Shown here in pieces: positions 17,650-27,564 of a DNA stretch of 64,000 nt. Numbering within the stretch: position 1 is the first letter of the stretch; every line of letters begins with the position of its first letter. Location: the NCBI RefSeq assembly GCF_000143685.1, contig NC_014328.1, positions 2,728,001 through 2,792,000 of the forward strand. The letters are read 5' to 3'. The notes below the pieces were generated by a model, which ran no database searches, was not told the DNA's origin, and was given only the letters and a program-made list of their open reading frames with translations. Source of the stretch: Clostridium ljungdahlii DSM 13528. Its GTDB lineage: Bacteria > Bacillota > Clostridia > Clostridiales > Clostridiaceae. The translations under genes and the position numbers were made by a program.

Positions 17650-19644
17650 CTAAAGTTTAAATTTAGTAATTTCTTTTTTCATATCATTGGTCATATCTGC
17701 CAAAGTATGTGCTGTTGCTGCTACTTCCTCAGTAGAAGCATTCATTTCCTCAGATGATGCTGCTATTTCCTCAGACGAAGCTGAAACTTCTTCTGCAACA
17801 GAAGATATTTCTTCAATCTTACCAAGTATATCGGACTTTTCACTGTCAATATTTGCCGTTAAACCATTTACCATATTAATTTTAGAACTCATTTGAGTTA
17901 TTTCATTAACTATAAGCTTGAATGAATCAATTGTAGTATTTACAATTGAAATTTGTGAATTTAACTGATCTTTTATTTCTCCTGATGATTTTACCATTAT
18001 GCTTGAGTCATCTGATACACTATTTATCAATGTGCTTATATTTTTTGAAGATTCCGTTGTTTGCTCTGCCAATTCCCTAATTTCTTCCGCAACTACTGAA
18101 AAACCTTTACCTGCCTCTCCCGCCCTTGCTGCTTCAATTGCTGCATTTAATGCAAGAAGATTGGTCTGCTCTGCTATACTATTAATTAAACTTGTTATTT
18201 CATCTATTTGTTTTATATTTTGGCCAAGGGTAGTAGTCTTTGATATAAAATCATTAAAAGAATCACTTAACTTATTCATAGACTGGGCAAGTTGTTCCAT
18301 TTCAGTATTACTTTTTGCAGACATAGTATTTATACCCTTTGCATTAGAATCAACTTCTTTTATTGAATCAATGATTTCAACTAGTTCACTTCCAAATTTA
18401 TTTAGTATGTCTGTAATGTTTACTAAATTTTCTGCCTGGGAACTTGCTCCCTTTGCAACATCCTGCATTGATGTTGCGACATCACTTGATGAAGCTGCTA
18501 TTTCTTCTGATATTGAAGATAAATTATCCGCATGACTGTTAATTTCTGAAGAATTTGTTCTAATACTCTTTATCATACTTATAATTGATTCCTGCATTAT
18601 TTTTACAGCTCTTGCCAGAGTACCAGTTTCATCCTTAAGTTCCAAATATTTAGGGCTTATCACTGAACTCAAATCACCAGAAGATATCGTCTCTAAATAT
18701 TTAATTGCTGCAACAATATTTTTTATAATCTTGCTTCCGAGAATAAATACAAAAACTAATCCTAAAATTATAAAAATTATAGATGCTGTAATAGTCCATA
18801 ATCTTAAAGTATTTGTGCCACTTAATACTTCAGCTTTTGGTGAAGTAACTGCAATGGACCAATTAGTGCCATTAACAGGTGCATATCCTAAATATTTTCT
18901 TACACCACCATAAGTGTATTCTCCAACTCCAGACTCACCATTCATCATTTTTTTCTCAATATCCGCAAAAGGCTTTAATTTAGAATCTTTTTTAACATCT
19001 TCATTAATGTTATCTCCCTTTAAAACTATTTGCTCATTTACGTTGGCAACTGCCGTACCTTGCTTATTTATCATAAATGCTTGTCCACTTTTTCCAAAAG
19101 TAATATCTTTTGTTATATCATTTAATGTCTTACCATTCCTTACTGCAGTAATTACACCCACAATTTGATTTCCATTTTTTATAGGTGCCGCATATACTAT
19201 AACCATGGCATTTTGTGTTTTACTTAAAACAGGGTCAGATACATTTTTTTCGCCTGCCAAAGCCTTTTTAAAGTAATCTCTATTTTTAATATTAGCTGTT
19301 TTGCCATTAGTATTTATAGCATTTCCATCTTTATCTACAATATTCATCTCAATATGTCCACTTCTTTTTACTTCTGCATCTAATATAACCCTTTTATTCT
19401 CCCATGAATTGTTCATATCACTTATCTGTGTTTCACTAGCTATAGCCTCTAAAGCATTTAGCTGACTTTCCACCCTACTATTAACAGTTTTTGCAGACTC
19501 TTTTGCTATTTGAGGTAGAACTTCATTTACATTGCCAATTAATGCCTTCGACGAAGTATAATATGAAATTGTTCCAAGACCAATACATATAATTGCAAGT
19601 AATAGTCCCATAGCCAACATTAACTTAGTTTTAATACTTCTCAT
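17650..19644 (-). CDS. Methyl-accepting chemotaxis protein with dCache sensor
   Basis: Chemoreceptor of 664 residues. An N-terminal membrane helix (about 7-29) is followed by an extracellular double-Cache domain (about 35-280) with the [15 protein letters not shown] block, a second helix (about 290-310), HAMP and a signalling domain. The hairpin tip reads [22 protein letters not shown]. The start is ATG 19644 behind AAAAGGAGGA; an upstream in-frame ATG has no ribosome binding site. The ligand is unknown; dCache receptors often sense amino acids or organic acids. Confidence 0.93.
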   Translation of the reverse strand: MRSIKTKLMLAMGLLLAIICIGLGTISYYTSSKALIGNVNEVLPQIAKESAKTVNSRVESQLNALEAIASETQISDMNNSWENKRVILDAEVKRSGHIEMNIVDKDGNAINTNGKTANIKNRDYFKKALAGEKNVSDPVLSKTQNAMVIVYAAPIKNGNQIVGVITAVRNGKTLNDITKDITFGKSGQAFMINKQGTAVANVNEQIVLKGDNINEDVKKDSKLKPFADIEKKMMNGESGVGEYTYGGVRKYLGYAPVNGTNWSIAVTSPKAEVLSGTNTLRLWTITASIIFIILGLVFVFILGSKIIKNIVAAIKYLETISSGDLSSVISPKYLELKDETGTLARAVKIMQESIISMIKSIRTNSSEINSHADNLSSISEEIAASSSDVATSMQDVAKGASSQAENLVNITDILNKFGSELVEIIDSIKEVDSNAKGINTMSAKSNTEMEQLAQSMNKLSDSFNDFISKTTTLGQNIKQIDEITSLINSIAEQTNLLALNAAIEAARAGEAGKGFSVVAEEIRELAEQTTESSKNISTLINSVSDDSSIMVKSSGEIKDQLNSQISIVNTTIDSFKLIVNEITQMSSKINMVNGLTANIDSEKSDILGKIEEISSVAEEVSASSEEIAASSEEMNASTEEVAATAHTLADMTNDMKKEITKFKL

Positions 19645-19857
19645 TTTGCATCCTCCTTTTTGATAACCTTTACAATTGTGAGTTATATAATACATCTCTT
19701 ATATTAATAATAACATAATTTGATAAATGTTTGCACCGTTTCCAATTTAATTCCTGTATCTAATTCTATTTGTCAAATCTAAACAAATTTAGTCAAACAA
19801 TTAGGATAATATTACTTTGATTAGCTATAAAGTTTGATCATGCAAAGCAATGAAATA

Positions 19858-19886
19858 TTGATATTGTCTTTATTTAGGACTATGAT
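19858..19886 (+). promoter_or_regulatory. Promoter of the flavoprotein gene
   Basis: TTGATA (19858-19863), 17-bp spacer, TATGAT (19881-19886), about 45 bp before the start codon. A good vegetative sigma-A match. Confidence 0.6.
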
Positions 19887-19931
19887 TATGTAATAATAAT
19901 TATATTATAAAATTGAAGGGAGATATTACAT

Positions 19932-20477
19932 ATGAAAAAAGTAATATTGTTAAGCGGAAGTCCAAATCCAGAAGGCAACACTGTGCAAGTTCTTAAAGAA
20001 TGTGCAAAAGTCATAGAGCAAAATGGTGTTTCAGCTGAAGTTGTGTCTTTAGCTGGAATGACTTTAAAAGATTCCATGAATCCTCAAGGAGGCTATAATG
20101 ATGGATTTGATGAAATAATTGAAAAAATAAAGGGTGCTAAGGGACTCATTGTAGCATCTCCTGTTTATTGGGGAACTGCAAGAGCAGAGCTTATGACAGC
20201 ACTTCAAAGAATAGCTATGGCATCTATGAAAGGTGGAAACTTCTTATCCAGAATGGTAGGAGGACCTATTGCTGTTGCAAGGCGTGCTGGCCAGACATCA
20301 TCAATACAGGAAATGCTTATGTTCTATCTCTACAATGACATGATTATACCAGGCTCAACATACTGGAATGTAGTCTTCGGACAAAAACCTGGTGAAGCTT
20401 TAAAGGATGAAGAAGGAATGAGAACAGTAAAGAGATTTTCTGAAAATATAGCTTATTTGGTAAATAAACTGGATTAG
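19932..20477 (+). CDS. NADPH-dependent FMN reductase / flavodoxin-like protein
   Basis: A 181-residue flavodoxin-fold protein. The FMN phosphate loop is LLSGSPNPEGNTVQVL and the second site is VASPVYWGTARAELM. There is no CxxC cluster motif, so it is not a typical iron-sulfur flavoprotein. Such proteins reduce flavin, quinone or xenobiotics with NAD(P)H. The ATG follows GAAGGGAG. It stands alone between a promoter and a terminator. Confidence 0.88.
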   Translation: MKKVILLSGSPNPEGNTVQVLKECAKVIEQNGVSAEVVSLAGMTLKDSMNPQGGYNDGFDEIIEKIKGAKGLIVASPVYWGTARAELMTALQRIAMASMKGGNFLSRMVGGPIAVARRAGQTSSIQEMLMFYLYNDMIIPGSTYWNVVFGQKPGEALKDEEGMRTVKRFSENIAYLVNKLD

Positions 20478-20488
20478 TCCTATAAGGG

Positions 20489-20535
20489 AATGAGCATGGA
20501 TTTTTGTGCAGCAAGCACACATTCTATGCTCATTT
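20489..20535. terminator. Bidirectional terminator between convergent genes
   Basis: Stem AATGAGCATGGA with TCTATGCTCATT and an inner GTGC/GCAC stem. A near-identical stem occurs at 37032-37073. Confidence 0.75.
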
Positions 20536-20548
20536 CTCACTTTTATAA

Positions 20549-21718
20549 CTATATCGTTACATCTTCTCCTGCTTTATTTCCTACAATAAGAAGACATATT
20601 GCCATAATAATTAATCCCGTAAGTGGTATATTCCAGGAGTGAAATAAGTCAAATACACTTCCAATTATAAAAGGTCCGATAGCTGCTAGGGTATAACCTA
20701 AGGATTGTGCCATTCCTGATAATTTCGCTGCCTCTCCTGCCCCACTGCTTCTAAGTCCAATAAAGGACATTGCAAGGCTAATGCATCCTCCTGAACATAA
20801 ACCGCATAGGAGAACAGAAACTGCAATAATCATAGTACTGTTTGCAATCAAAAACATGAATATACTAACTGCATAAATACAGGAAATGGTACCTGTTACT
20901 AGCTTCTGATTTTTTCTTCTTACTGCTAGTAAAGGAACAACAAAAGATGCGGGAATCGCAACTATTTGATAAGCCGAAGCATAATATCCTGCAGTCTCAA
21001 CATTAATTCCTTTAGCCTGTAAAATGGTAGGAAGCCAAGCCACAAAACAATAATACAAAAATGATTGTATACCCATATACAAAGCAACATACCAGGCAAT
21101 AGATGACTTGTACACATTTTCCTTAGGACTGTCATTTCCAAATTGATTTTTGCCTTTCAATTGCAAATTCCACTGAAAAAGCCAGATTAGCATAGTAACA
21201 ATTACAAGTACAACCCAAATTGCCAGTGCATTTTTCCAACCTAACCCTACATCTTCTGAAAGTGGCACACTAATTCCAGAAGATATACCTGCAAGAATAG
21301 ACATTGAGGTGGTAAAGATACCTGTTATCATTCCAATCCTTAAAGGAAACTCAGATTTTATAATACTTGGAATCATTACATTACCCACTGCTATTCCTAT
21401 ACCAATAATGGCTGTACCAATAAATAAACCTGCTGTCCCTGCAAAAGAACGAATCTCAATTCCAACTGCCATAAAAATTAATGCATAGAACATAAGGTGT
21501 CCTGAGCCATATTTTTGACTTAGCTTACTTACAAAAGGTGATACAACAGCAAATGCAATCAAAGGAATGGTTGTAATAATTCCTGATGAACTTGCCGAAA
21601 GATTTAACTGTGTTTTTATTATACTGATAATTGAACCAACTCCAGTAATAGGTGATCGCAGATTAAATGCCATAAATATAATTGCAATAATTAATAAAGT
21701 TTTATTTTTTCCATTCAT
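20549..21718 (-). CDS. MFS transporter, CynX/NimT family
   Basis: Twelve-helix major facilitator of 389 residues, with the N-terminal AFNLRSPITGVGSI motif of the CynX/NimT (cyanate/nitroimidazole) branch and a GLCSGGCISLAMSFIGLRS segment in the second half. The substrate is unknown. The ATG follows AAGGAG. A short ORF with a very strong ribosome binding site and a hairpin precede it, so translation may be attenuated. Confidence 0.88.
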   Translation of the reverse strand: MNGKNKTLLIIAIIFMAFNLRSPITGVGSIISIIKTQLNLSASSSGIITTIPLIAFAVVSPFVSKLSQKYGSGHLMFYALIFMAVGIEIRSFAGTAGLFIGTAIIGIGIAVGNVMIPSIIKSEFPLRIGMITGIFTTSMSILAGISSGISVPLSEDVGLGWKNALAIWVVLVIVTMLIWLFQWNLQLKGKNQFGNDSPKENVYKSSIAWYVALYMGIQSFLYYCFVAWLPTILQAKGINVETAGYYASAYQIVAIPASFVVPLLAVRRKNQKLVTGTISCIYAVSIFMFLIANSTMIIAVSVLLCGLCSGGCISLAMSFIGLRSSGAGEAAKLSGMAQSLGYTLAAIGPFIIGSVFDLFHSWNIPLTGLIIMAICLLIVGNKAGEDVTI

Positions 21719-21764
21719 TTTAAAATTCTCCTTATCGTATTTTTAACTGTAAAATACAATAAAT

Positions 21765-21833
21765 CTATTTGTCTGCAATAAGAGCCTGAATAATTTGGGA
21801 ATTAAATACAGGCAAGAATGGCATAAAAATCAT
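21765..21833 (-). CDS. Possible 22-aa leader peptide before the MFS gene
   Basis: Reads MIFMPFLPVFNSQIIQALIADK. The Shine-Dalgarno sequence AGGAGGAAGGA is stronger than that of the transporter itself. After its stop, a stem (TTATTGTATTTT/AAAATACGATAA) ends right at the transporter's ribosome binding site. This layout fits translational attenuation, but the ORF is too short for sequence proof. Confidence 0.4.
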   Translation of the reverse strand: MIFMPFLPVFNSQIIQALIADK

Positions 21834-21955
21834 TTTCAAATTCCTTCCTCCTGCTCTAATTTACTCATTTATATAGTAAAACTTTTTAATGATTTCCTAT
21901 ATATCATATTAGCATTTTATACTTTATTATTAAATAGTTTTATAAGAGTATTAAA

Positions 21956-22162
21956 TTATTCCTTTTTATATTCTAATAAATCCGCAGGCTGGCAGTTGAG
22001 TTCACGACAAATTGCCTCAAGTGTTGAAAATCTTATTGCCTTTGCTTTGTTATTCTTGAGTATTGACAAATTGGCATTGGTAATTCCTACCCTATTTGCA
22101 AGCTCTGAAAGGGAAATTTTATTTTTTGCCATCACTACATCTAAATTAACTATAATTGCCAT
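21956..22162 (-). CDS. XRE-family (Cro/CI-type) regulator, YozG-like
   Basis: A 68-residue single-domain helix-turn-helix protein (LSELANRVGITNANLSILKNNKAKAIRFSTLEAICRELNCQPADLL). This short type is commonly paired with DUF2975 membrane proteins, as here: it starts 12 bp after the DUF2975 gene. Probably regulates its own operon. Confidence 0.92.
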   Translation of the reverse strand: MAIIVNLDVVMAKNKISLSELANRVGITNANLSILKNNKAKAIRFSTLEAICRELNCQPADLLEYKKE

Positions 22163-22174
22163 GATCTATCCCAC

Positions 22175-22705
22175 CTAAATAGTTAAGTCATTTTCATTTT
22201 TTATCTTTACTGCTTTCCTGAGCACTTCCCCAATAACGAGAGAAATACATGCTATTATTATAAATACAAAAATATCAGGTTTCAAATTTCCATCATCCCC
22301 AAATCTAAACAGCATTCCATCAAGCTTAAATGGCGGTTCACAATATGCATTTATTATACTATTTGCTTCATATACAATACCCCCGAGGAAAACATAAATA
22401 CCTACTTTAGTAAATCCATCTGCATTTTCAATAATAAATATCCTATCTTTTTTAATTCTCTCTATTACATTCTTTAACTCATAAAGTATAAGGCTAGTTA
22501 ATGCTAATTCCAACTCTAAAAAAATCAAATGTTTTATAGGAACATTAAAAGGTAGTGCTAAAAAAAATGGAAATATTAACATACTACTTAAACTCATTAC
22601 AAAGAAAATATTTAGAATTACATTTAAAAAGCTTATTATAAAGTTTTTTTCTCCATTAAATCTAACAATAAGTTTTCCCATTAAATTTATTTTTTTACAA
22701 AACAT
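22175..22705 (-). CDS. DUF2975 family membrane protein
   Basis: A 176-residue protein with four hydrophobic segments. It has the typical family layout with an EL(K)NVIERIKKDRIFIIENADGFTKVG loop between helices 2 and 3. Function unknown. It is co-transcribed with the XRE regulator downstream. Confidence 0.82.
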   Translation of the reverse strand: MFCKKINLMGKLIVRFNGEKNFIISFLNVILNIFFVMSLSSMLIFPFFLALPFNVPIKHLIFLELELALTSLILYELKNVIERIKKDRIFIIENADGFTKVGIYVFLGGIVYEANSIINAYCEPPFKLDGMLFRFGDDGNLKPDIFVFIIIACISLVIGEVLRKAVKIKNENDLTI

Positions 22706-22752
22706 ATTATATTCATACCTCCAATTATCATATATTTCTTAAATTACGCAGT

Positions 22753-23517
22753 CTATTCTTCTCCTGTCTGTTCAATTACTTTTACTTCTCTATTAAGCTC
22801 TTGAATTACTATAGAAGCTTGTTTCTTGAAAGCATCTGTCTTGTATACAGTACCTATACAACTTTTTTCATAATTAATTCTCTTTTTAATATAAAAAGTC
22901 ATTCCCTTTGGATACACCAGTTTCTTATTGTGAACTTTAAGCAGTTTAATTTTTGCAGTTTCCGGGAAAAACCCCCTTTTATACCCCGCTTGTTCAAGCT
23001 TCGGCTCTTCAAGTGTTACATGTGCACTACCCATCAATATCAACACTTTTTTATGGGAAGGAATTTCTTTTAGTATATTCTTATTTATGTATTCATCTCT
23101 TGTAGGATTAGTTGAGTTTGGAACATTTTTACCAGAATCTGACCACCAATCTACACCTTTTACTACAATACCAAGCTTATTTGCTATTAAATGAGAATAG
23201 AGCATCTCACCTGGTCCATCTGCAAAATTACCATTTTTTAATTGTTCAGGTCTACTTTCGATCAAAAGTAAATCTGGTCTTAAATTTTCAATAACTGATT
23301 TTAAATTTAAATAGGAATAAGGTGTTGAATCTAACGTCATGTTATGATACGTTCCTAAAAAATAAATCTTTTCACTACCTTTTATATATTCTCTAAAATA
23401 AAAATTTCTTGAAAAAAAACACATAATGTAATCTGGTATAATCATAAATACTACAAGTACTATACAAATTACAGATAATACACAGTTTCTAAATATTTTG
23501 ATGTACTTTCTCCCCAT
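22753..23517 (-). CDS. TraB/PrgY/GumN-type protein, membrane-anchored
   Basis: A 254-residue protein with one N-terminal membrane helix (about 10-30). The TraB/GumN marks are FLGTYHNM near the start of the domain, LLIESRPEQL in the middle and LMGSAHVTLEEP late. The family is thought to be metalloprotease-like through the paired GxxH motifs, with pheromone inhibition known for enterococcal PrgY. The substrate here is unknown. It is 47 bp upstream of the DUF2975 gene on the same strand. Confidence 0.75.
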   Translation of the reverse strand: MGRKYIKIFRNCVLSVICIVLVVFMIIPDYIMCFFSRNFYFREYIKGSEKIYFLGTYHNMTLDSTPYSYLNLKSVIENLRPDLLLIESRPEQLKNGNFADGPGEMLYSHLIANKLGIVVKGVDWWSDSGKNVPNSTNPTRDEYINKNILKEIPSHKKVLILMGSAHVTLEEPKLEQAGYKRGFFPETAKIKLLKVHNKKLVYPKGMTFYIKKRINYEKSCIGTVYKTDAFKKQASIVIQELNREVKVIEQTGEE

Positions 23518-23707
23518 TATCCATACTACCCCCTTGTATGAATTTTATATTTTATTGTATTATATAGCAGTTTTTATTAAAATTCAATACCTTTTTATTG
23601 TTTTTCAATATAAAATTATCGTATTTTAATACGTTCCTAATCATATCATTGTAATAAAATAGATGAAAATTATAAGGGAATAGAGAAATTTAATGGACAA
23701 AAATAAT

Positions 23708-23744
23708 AGACCATATGGTGGAACTAATATCCATCATATGGTCT
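23708..23744. terminator. Hairpin terminator
   Basis: Stem AGACCATATGgTGGA with TCCATcATATGGTCT, followed on the minus strand by TATTATTTTT. Ends the membrane-protein gene at 23769. Confidence 0.65.
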
Positions 23745-23768
23745 TAGTTAGTAACCAAAATAAAAAAT

Positions 23769-24662
23769 TTATGAATTCAATTGGTTTATTGCCAATTTAT
23801 TTAAATGTAATTTATTTTTTAAAATAATCACTGATACAACTCCAAATGTAAACATAGAAGTTGATAACTCAAAAGAATGCCCTATTCGAACTGATACTGG
23901 CATATAAGAATTAGGAAATATTAATGGAGCCGTTATTAATATGCTAAAAATTAATCCTGTTGTTATATAAGTCAACCAATTTTCAATACCTAATGAATAA
24001 ATTATTATAATAGCTAAGATGGACCATAAAATTCCTCTAAATAACTGAAATGAAATTATCACTGGATCTTGGCTTGACATGTGTGTGAAAAAACTTATGA
24101 TGTGTGTACTCCCAGTATAATAATATCTCACATCGGCAAATTGCCATGCAACAAAATATCCAAATACAAAATAAATGATAACATAAACAATGGATAAGAG
24201 TATCATATTTGGAATTGCACTTATAATGATGGTTTTTATTTTAAGATTACTATATTGGAAATTTGTTTCTCCTTTAAATTTTCCAAGAATTAAAACTGCC
24301 AACAACGAAAATACAAAGATGTATATGGCACCCGAAGTAACATTTCTTATTAATTCTTCTAAAGGCATTTTTACAGCACTATTGAAATACAAAGTTTCTA
24401 TTTGAGTCATAAAATATTGTGTTCCCCAAAAAATGATAAAACTAACTGCTACAAGCTTATAACTTCTCAATTTGGATTTAACAATAAACAAGGTTAATAT
24501 TATTGTATTTAGAATACAATAAATTAATACTGGTATAACTGTATTCTCTGTAGACTCAGGACCATGTTTAACTCCAATAAGTATAGACGAAACTGCCATA
24601 CTTATAAACATTATTGTAATTAACAAAATTACTTTTAGTGATAAAATTATAACTTTTTTCAT
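23769..24662 (-). CDS. Hypothetical polytopic membrane protein (PadR-linked)
   Basis: A 297-residue protein with about eight hydrophobic helices and no family I recognise. The start overlaps the PadR stop by four bases (ATGA), so they form a coupled operon. A loop near residue 185 carries the aromatic run DVRYYYTGSTH. PadR-linked membrane proteins are often exporters or modulators of membrane stress, but this is only context. Confidence 0.65.
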   Translation of the reverse strand: MKKVIILSLKVILLITIMFISMAVSSILIGVKHGPESTENTVIPVLIYCILNTIILTLFIVKSKLRSYKLVAVSFIIFWGTQYFMTQIETLYFNSAVKMPLEELIRNVTSGAIYIFVFSLLAVLILGKFKGETNFQYSNLKIKTIIISAIPNMILLSIVYVIIYFVFGYFVAWQFADVRYYYTGSTHIISFFTHMSSQDPVIISFQLFRGILWSILAIIIIYSLGIENWLTYITTGLIFSILITAPLIFPNSYMPVSVRIGHSFELSTSMFTFGVVSVIILKNKLHLNKLAINQLNS

Positions 24663-25177
24663 AATAGACCCATCCTCTCTTTATAAATATTTAACCATTG
24701 AATATCTACTTCAAAATGCATAATTGAAGCTTCCAAAAGTATATCCATAAATTTATTTCTTTTTGTCTTATTAATATTTTTTATCTTATTAAATTCATTT
24801 AGTTGCTTTTCTATGATATCTATTTGTTTATCTATGTACTTTTTTGCATCCTCATTTTGGATTTGTGTAAGAAACATCATTTTTAAATAAAATTCATCCT
24901 TGGTTTGTCTCATTACGACTGGTTCTGATAACCACTTATATAGCTCATTTTTGCCTTTATCTGCAATTGTATAAACAAATTTATCTGGTCTATTTTTTTG
25001 AGATATTTCCTTCTTCACTATTTCATTTTCGCTTTCCATTTTTTTTAATAAAGTATAAAGCTGACCAATGTTTATGGACCAAATACAACTTACTGATTTT
25101 TCAAATTCTTTTTTAATTTCATAGCCATACATTGGCCTTTCATTAAGTAAACCTAATATAGCATGTTTTGTTGACAT
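24659..25177 (-). CDS. PadR-family transcriptional regulator
   Basis: A 172-residue repressor. The N-terminal winged helix (HAILGLLNERPMYGYEIKKEFEK, with LYTLLKKMESENEIVKKE) is followed by a C-terminal dimerisation coiled coil (about 95-170). The ATG follows AGGAGG. The upstream region 25200-25265 has repeated ATATTATATG/TAATATAT half-sites that could be its operator. It probably represses its own operon with the membrane protein. Confidence 0.92.
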   Translation of the reverse strand: MSTKHAILGLLNERPMYGYEIKKEFEKSVSCIWSINIGQLYTLLKKMESENEIVKKEISQKNRPDKFVYTIADKGKNELYKWLSEPVVMRQTKDEFYLKMMFLTQIQNEDAKKYIDKQIDIIEKQLNEFNKIKNINKTKRNKFMDILLEASIMHFEVDIQWLNIYKERMGLL

Positions 25178-25280
25178 TAATAGTACCTCCTAAAAAGTAA
25201 ATTTATATATTATCAGTATAATATATTATATGTAATATATTATGCTACTAATATATAATATGTCAATAAAAATTTTGGAA

Positions 25281-25404
25281 ATTTTAATTAATATCTACTG
25301 TGAATAAATTAACATTTACGCCCAAGTTATGATAAAATTATATATTATAATTTCAAAATAAATATAACTATAAATTAATACACTAGTATAAAGTTATTTA
25401 TGAT
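25281..25404 (+). repeat. Activator promoter region, copy 1 (uninterrupted site)
   Basis: About 120 bp nearly identical to 28905-29026, including GATAAAATTATATATTATAA and AGTTATTTATGATATA. This copy has no inserted element, so it serves as the empty-site comparison for repeat copy D. Confidence 0.8.
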
Positions 25405-25427
25405 ATACAAAGGAAGGTAATCTAATA

Positions 25428-27326
25428 ATGTTTAAATCATCTACTCATAATGAAATAGTTAGTAGGTCTCTTAATAGGTGCATTAAATATCATATGGAAA
25501 AAGGTATCCCAAAGCCTAAACGAAATCTTAACCGTAAAGAATTGAACAACTTAATAAAAGAAAACAGCTATATTATAGAAATAGCAAGACCATTTATGGA
25601 AATACTTTATGATTTTCTAAATGGATCAGGTTTTTCATTATATCTTACAGACAAAAATGGAATTGTATTAACTATTATAGGTGACAAAGATATATTAATA
25701 GAGCAGGCAAAAGCTGGAATTGTGGAAGGTGCTGATATGAGTGAAAAAAGTGCTGGTACAAATGCAATAGGAACTGCTCTTTTTGAAAATTTGTCAGTTC
25801 AAGTTTCAGGCAAAGAACACTTTATAAATATTTTTCAAATTTGTACATGCTCTGCATCTGTCATACACAACGAACAAGGAAATATAATCGGATGTCTAAA
25901 TCTAACTGGAAAACGTCAATTGGCTCATCCCCATACATTAGGCCTTGTTGTAGCAGCAGTAAAGTCCATTGAAAACCACTTAAAATTAAATAAATCTCAA
26001 AATGAATTATTTAAAGCCTATCAATACTTAAACAAAATCATGAATTCCATAGATTTTGGAATTTTAGCTGTAGATAACAATGGGATCATTAAAGCTATAA
26101 ATAACAGTGCATGTAATATGCTTTGTATAGACCAAAAAGATATTATAGATAAAAATGCATATAAAGTTTTATATAATTGGCAATATATACTTAATGAACT
26201 TAAATCAGGAAACTCATATGAAGATAAGGAAATTTTATATTCGGATAAAAGAAGAAGATTTAATTTGAATGTATATCCTATAAGGGATAAAAGTAATACC
26301 GTAACTGGTATGGTAGTTACATTTAAAGACATACAAAATGTATACAACTTGGTTAACAAATACACAAGTGGATCTGCTACTTATACATTTGATGATATAA
26401 TTGGCAGCAGTGAAAAAATGATAAATTTAAAAAAACAGTTAAAAAGCATATCTAACAGTCCTTCCACTGTACTAATTCAAGGCGAAAGCGGTACAGGTAA
26501 AGAACTTATTGCGCAGTCCATCCACAATGACAGCAGCAGAAAAAATAACAGCTTTATAGCAATAAATTGCGGTGCCATACCCAAAAATTTAATAGAAAGT
26601 GAATTATTCGGATATGAAGATGGATCATTCACAGGTGCAAAACATGGAGGGCGTGCAGGAAAATTTGAACTTGCAAATGGTGGTACTTTATTTTTAGATG
26701 AAATTGGGGAAATGCCTTTAGATATGCAAGTAAATCTTTTAAGAGTTCTCCAAGAAAACTGTATTACAAGAATAGGCGGGAACAGATGTGTAAAAATAGA
26801 TATAAGAATCATTGCAGCTACTAATAAAAATTTGAGGGAAGAAATACATAAAGGAACTTTTCGCGAAGATTTATACTATAGACTAAATGTAATACCTATA
26901 TATGTACCACCACTGCGGGAAAGAGATATGGATATTAAAATACTGATAAACTATTTTTTAAAGATAAAAGCTTTTAAACTTAAAAAACCTATTCCAATAG
27001 TAAGACCTGATATATATCAAAAGCTCTTAAATTATAATTGGCCCGGAAATGTAAGAGAATTGGAAAATTGTATTGAAAATATCGTAAATATGAATGGAAA
27101 TACATCTTTCAACTTCGAAAATAGTATTTCAGTAAATACGCAAACTAGTCCTTGTACTACAAAATTTAAATATGATATGTATTCATTAAAAGAGTTGGAA
27201 AAAGAAGCAATAACAAATTGTATGAGTAATTGCAATGGTAACATTGCAAAAGCTTCTAAAATTCTGGGAATAAATAGAAGTACTTTGTATACAAAAATAA
27301 AAAAATATCAAATTAATTTTTCTTAA
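25428..27326 (+). CDS. Sigma-54-dependent activator, AcoR-like (copy 1)
   Basis: Enhancer-binding protein of 632 residues. GAF-like domain about 55-200 ([13 protein letters not shown]), PAS about 205-315, AAA+ about 325-560 with Walker A GESGTGKE, the loop GSFTGA in place of GAFTGA, and Walker [13 protein letters not shown]. The Fis-type HTH is at the C-terminus ([18 protein letters not shown]). AcoR-type proteins sense a small metabolite through the N-terminal domain and activate RNA polymerase-sigma54. Next downstream are paired TGTTG-N7-CAACA sites, a sigma-54 promoter and an alcohol dehydrogenase, its likely target. It closely resembles the second copy at 29227. Confidence 0.93.
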   Translation: MFKSSTHNEIVSRSLNRCIKYHMEKGIPKPKRNLNRKELNNLIKENSYIIEIARPFMEILYDFLNGSGFSLYLTDKNGIVLTIIGDKDILIEQAKAGIVEGADMSEKSAGTNAIGTALFENLSVQVSGKEHFINIFQICTCSASVIHNEQGNIIGCLNLTGKRQLAHPHTLGLVVAAVKSIENHLKLNKSQNELFKAYQYLNKIMNSIDFGILAVDNNGIIKAINNSACNMLCIDQKDIIDKNAYKVLYNWQYILNELKSGNSYEDKEILYSDKRRRFNLNVYPIRDKSNTVTGMVVTFKDIQNVYNLVNKYTSGSATYTFDDIIGSSEKMINLKKQLKSISNSPSTVLIQGESGTGKELIAQSIHNDSSRKNNSFIAINCGAIPKNLIESELFGYEDGSFTGAKHGGRAGKFELANGGTLFLDEIGEMPLDMQVNLLRVLQENCITRIGGNRCVKIDIRIIAATNKNLREEIHKGTFREDLYYRLNVIPIYVPPLRERDMDIKILINYFLKIKAFKLKKPIPIVRPDIYQKLLNYNWPGNVRELENCIENIVNMNGNTSFNFENSISVNTQTSPCTTKFKYDMYSLKELEKEAITNCMSNCNGNIAKASKILGINRSTLYTKIKKYQINFS

Positions 27327-27346
27327 AGTGTATGTAAACACAACTT

Positions 27347-27396
27347 TGTTGTAAAAAGCAACATTATTTTCTTAAAAAATGTTGCTTTTTACAGCA
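27347..27396 (+). promoter_or_regulatory. Paired UAS sites overlapping a terminator hairpin
   Basis: Two palindromes, TGTTG-N7-CAACA (27347-27363) and TGTTG-N7-CAGCA (27380-27396), are centred 33 bp apart and 75-125 bp upstream of the sigma-54 promoter. This is the usual enhancer distance. The same bases form a 15-bp stem (GTAAAAAGCAACATT) with a following T-run, so this is also the activator's terminator. Confidence 0.65.
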
Positions 27397-27470
27397 TTTT
27401 TCAATTATATATATTAACCTTATAAAGTCCTACCCCCCTAAATTCAACCTTTTCATGATAAAAAACATAC

Positions 27471-27486
27471 TGGCACAACATTTGCT
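27471..27486 (+). promoter_or_regulatory. Sigma-54 (-24/-12) promoter of the zinc alcohol dehydrogenase
   Basis: TGGCAC-N5-TTGCT, a perfect match to the consensus GG/GC spacing, 79 bp before the start codon. Confidence 0.93.
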
Positions 27487-27564
27487 TATATATTTAAATA
27501 GATATTTAAAAATACCATTTTATTTACTAAAATTTTTATATTTAATTTATTAGGAGGTTCTATT

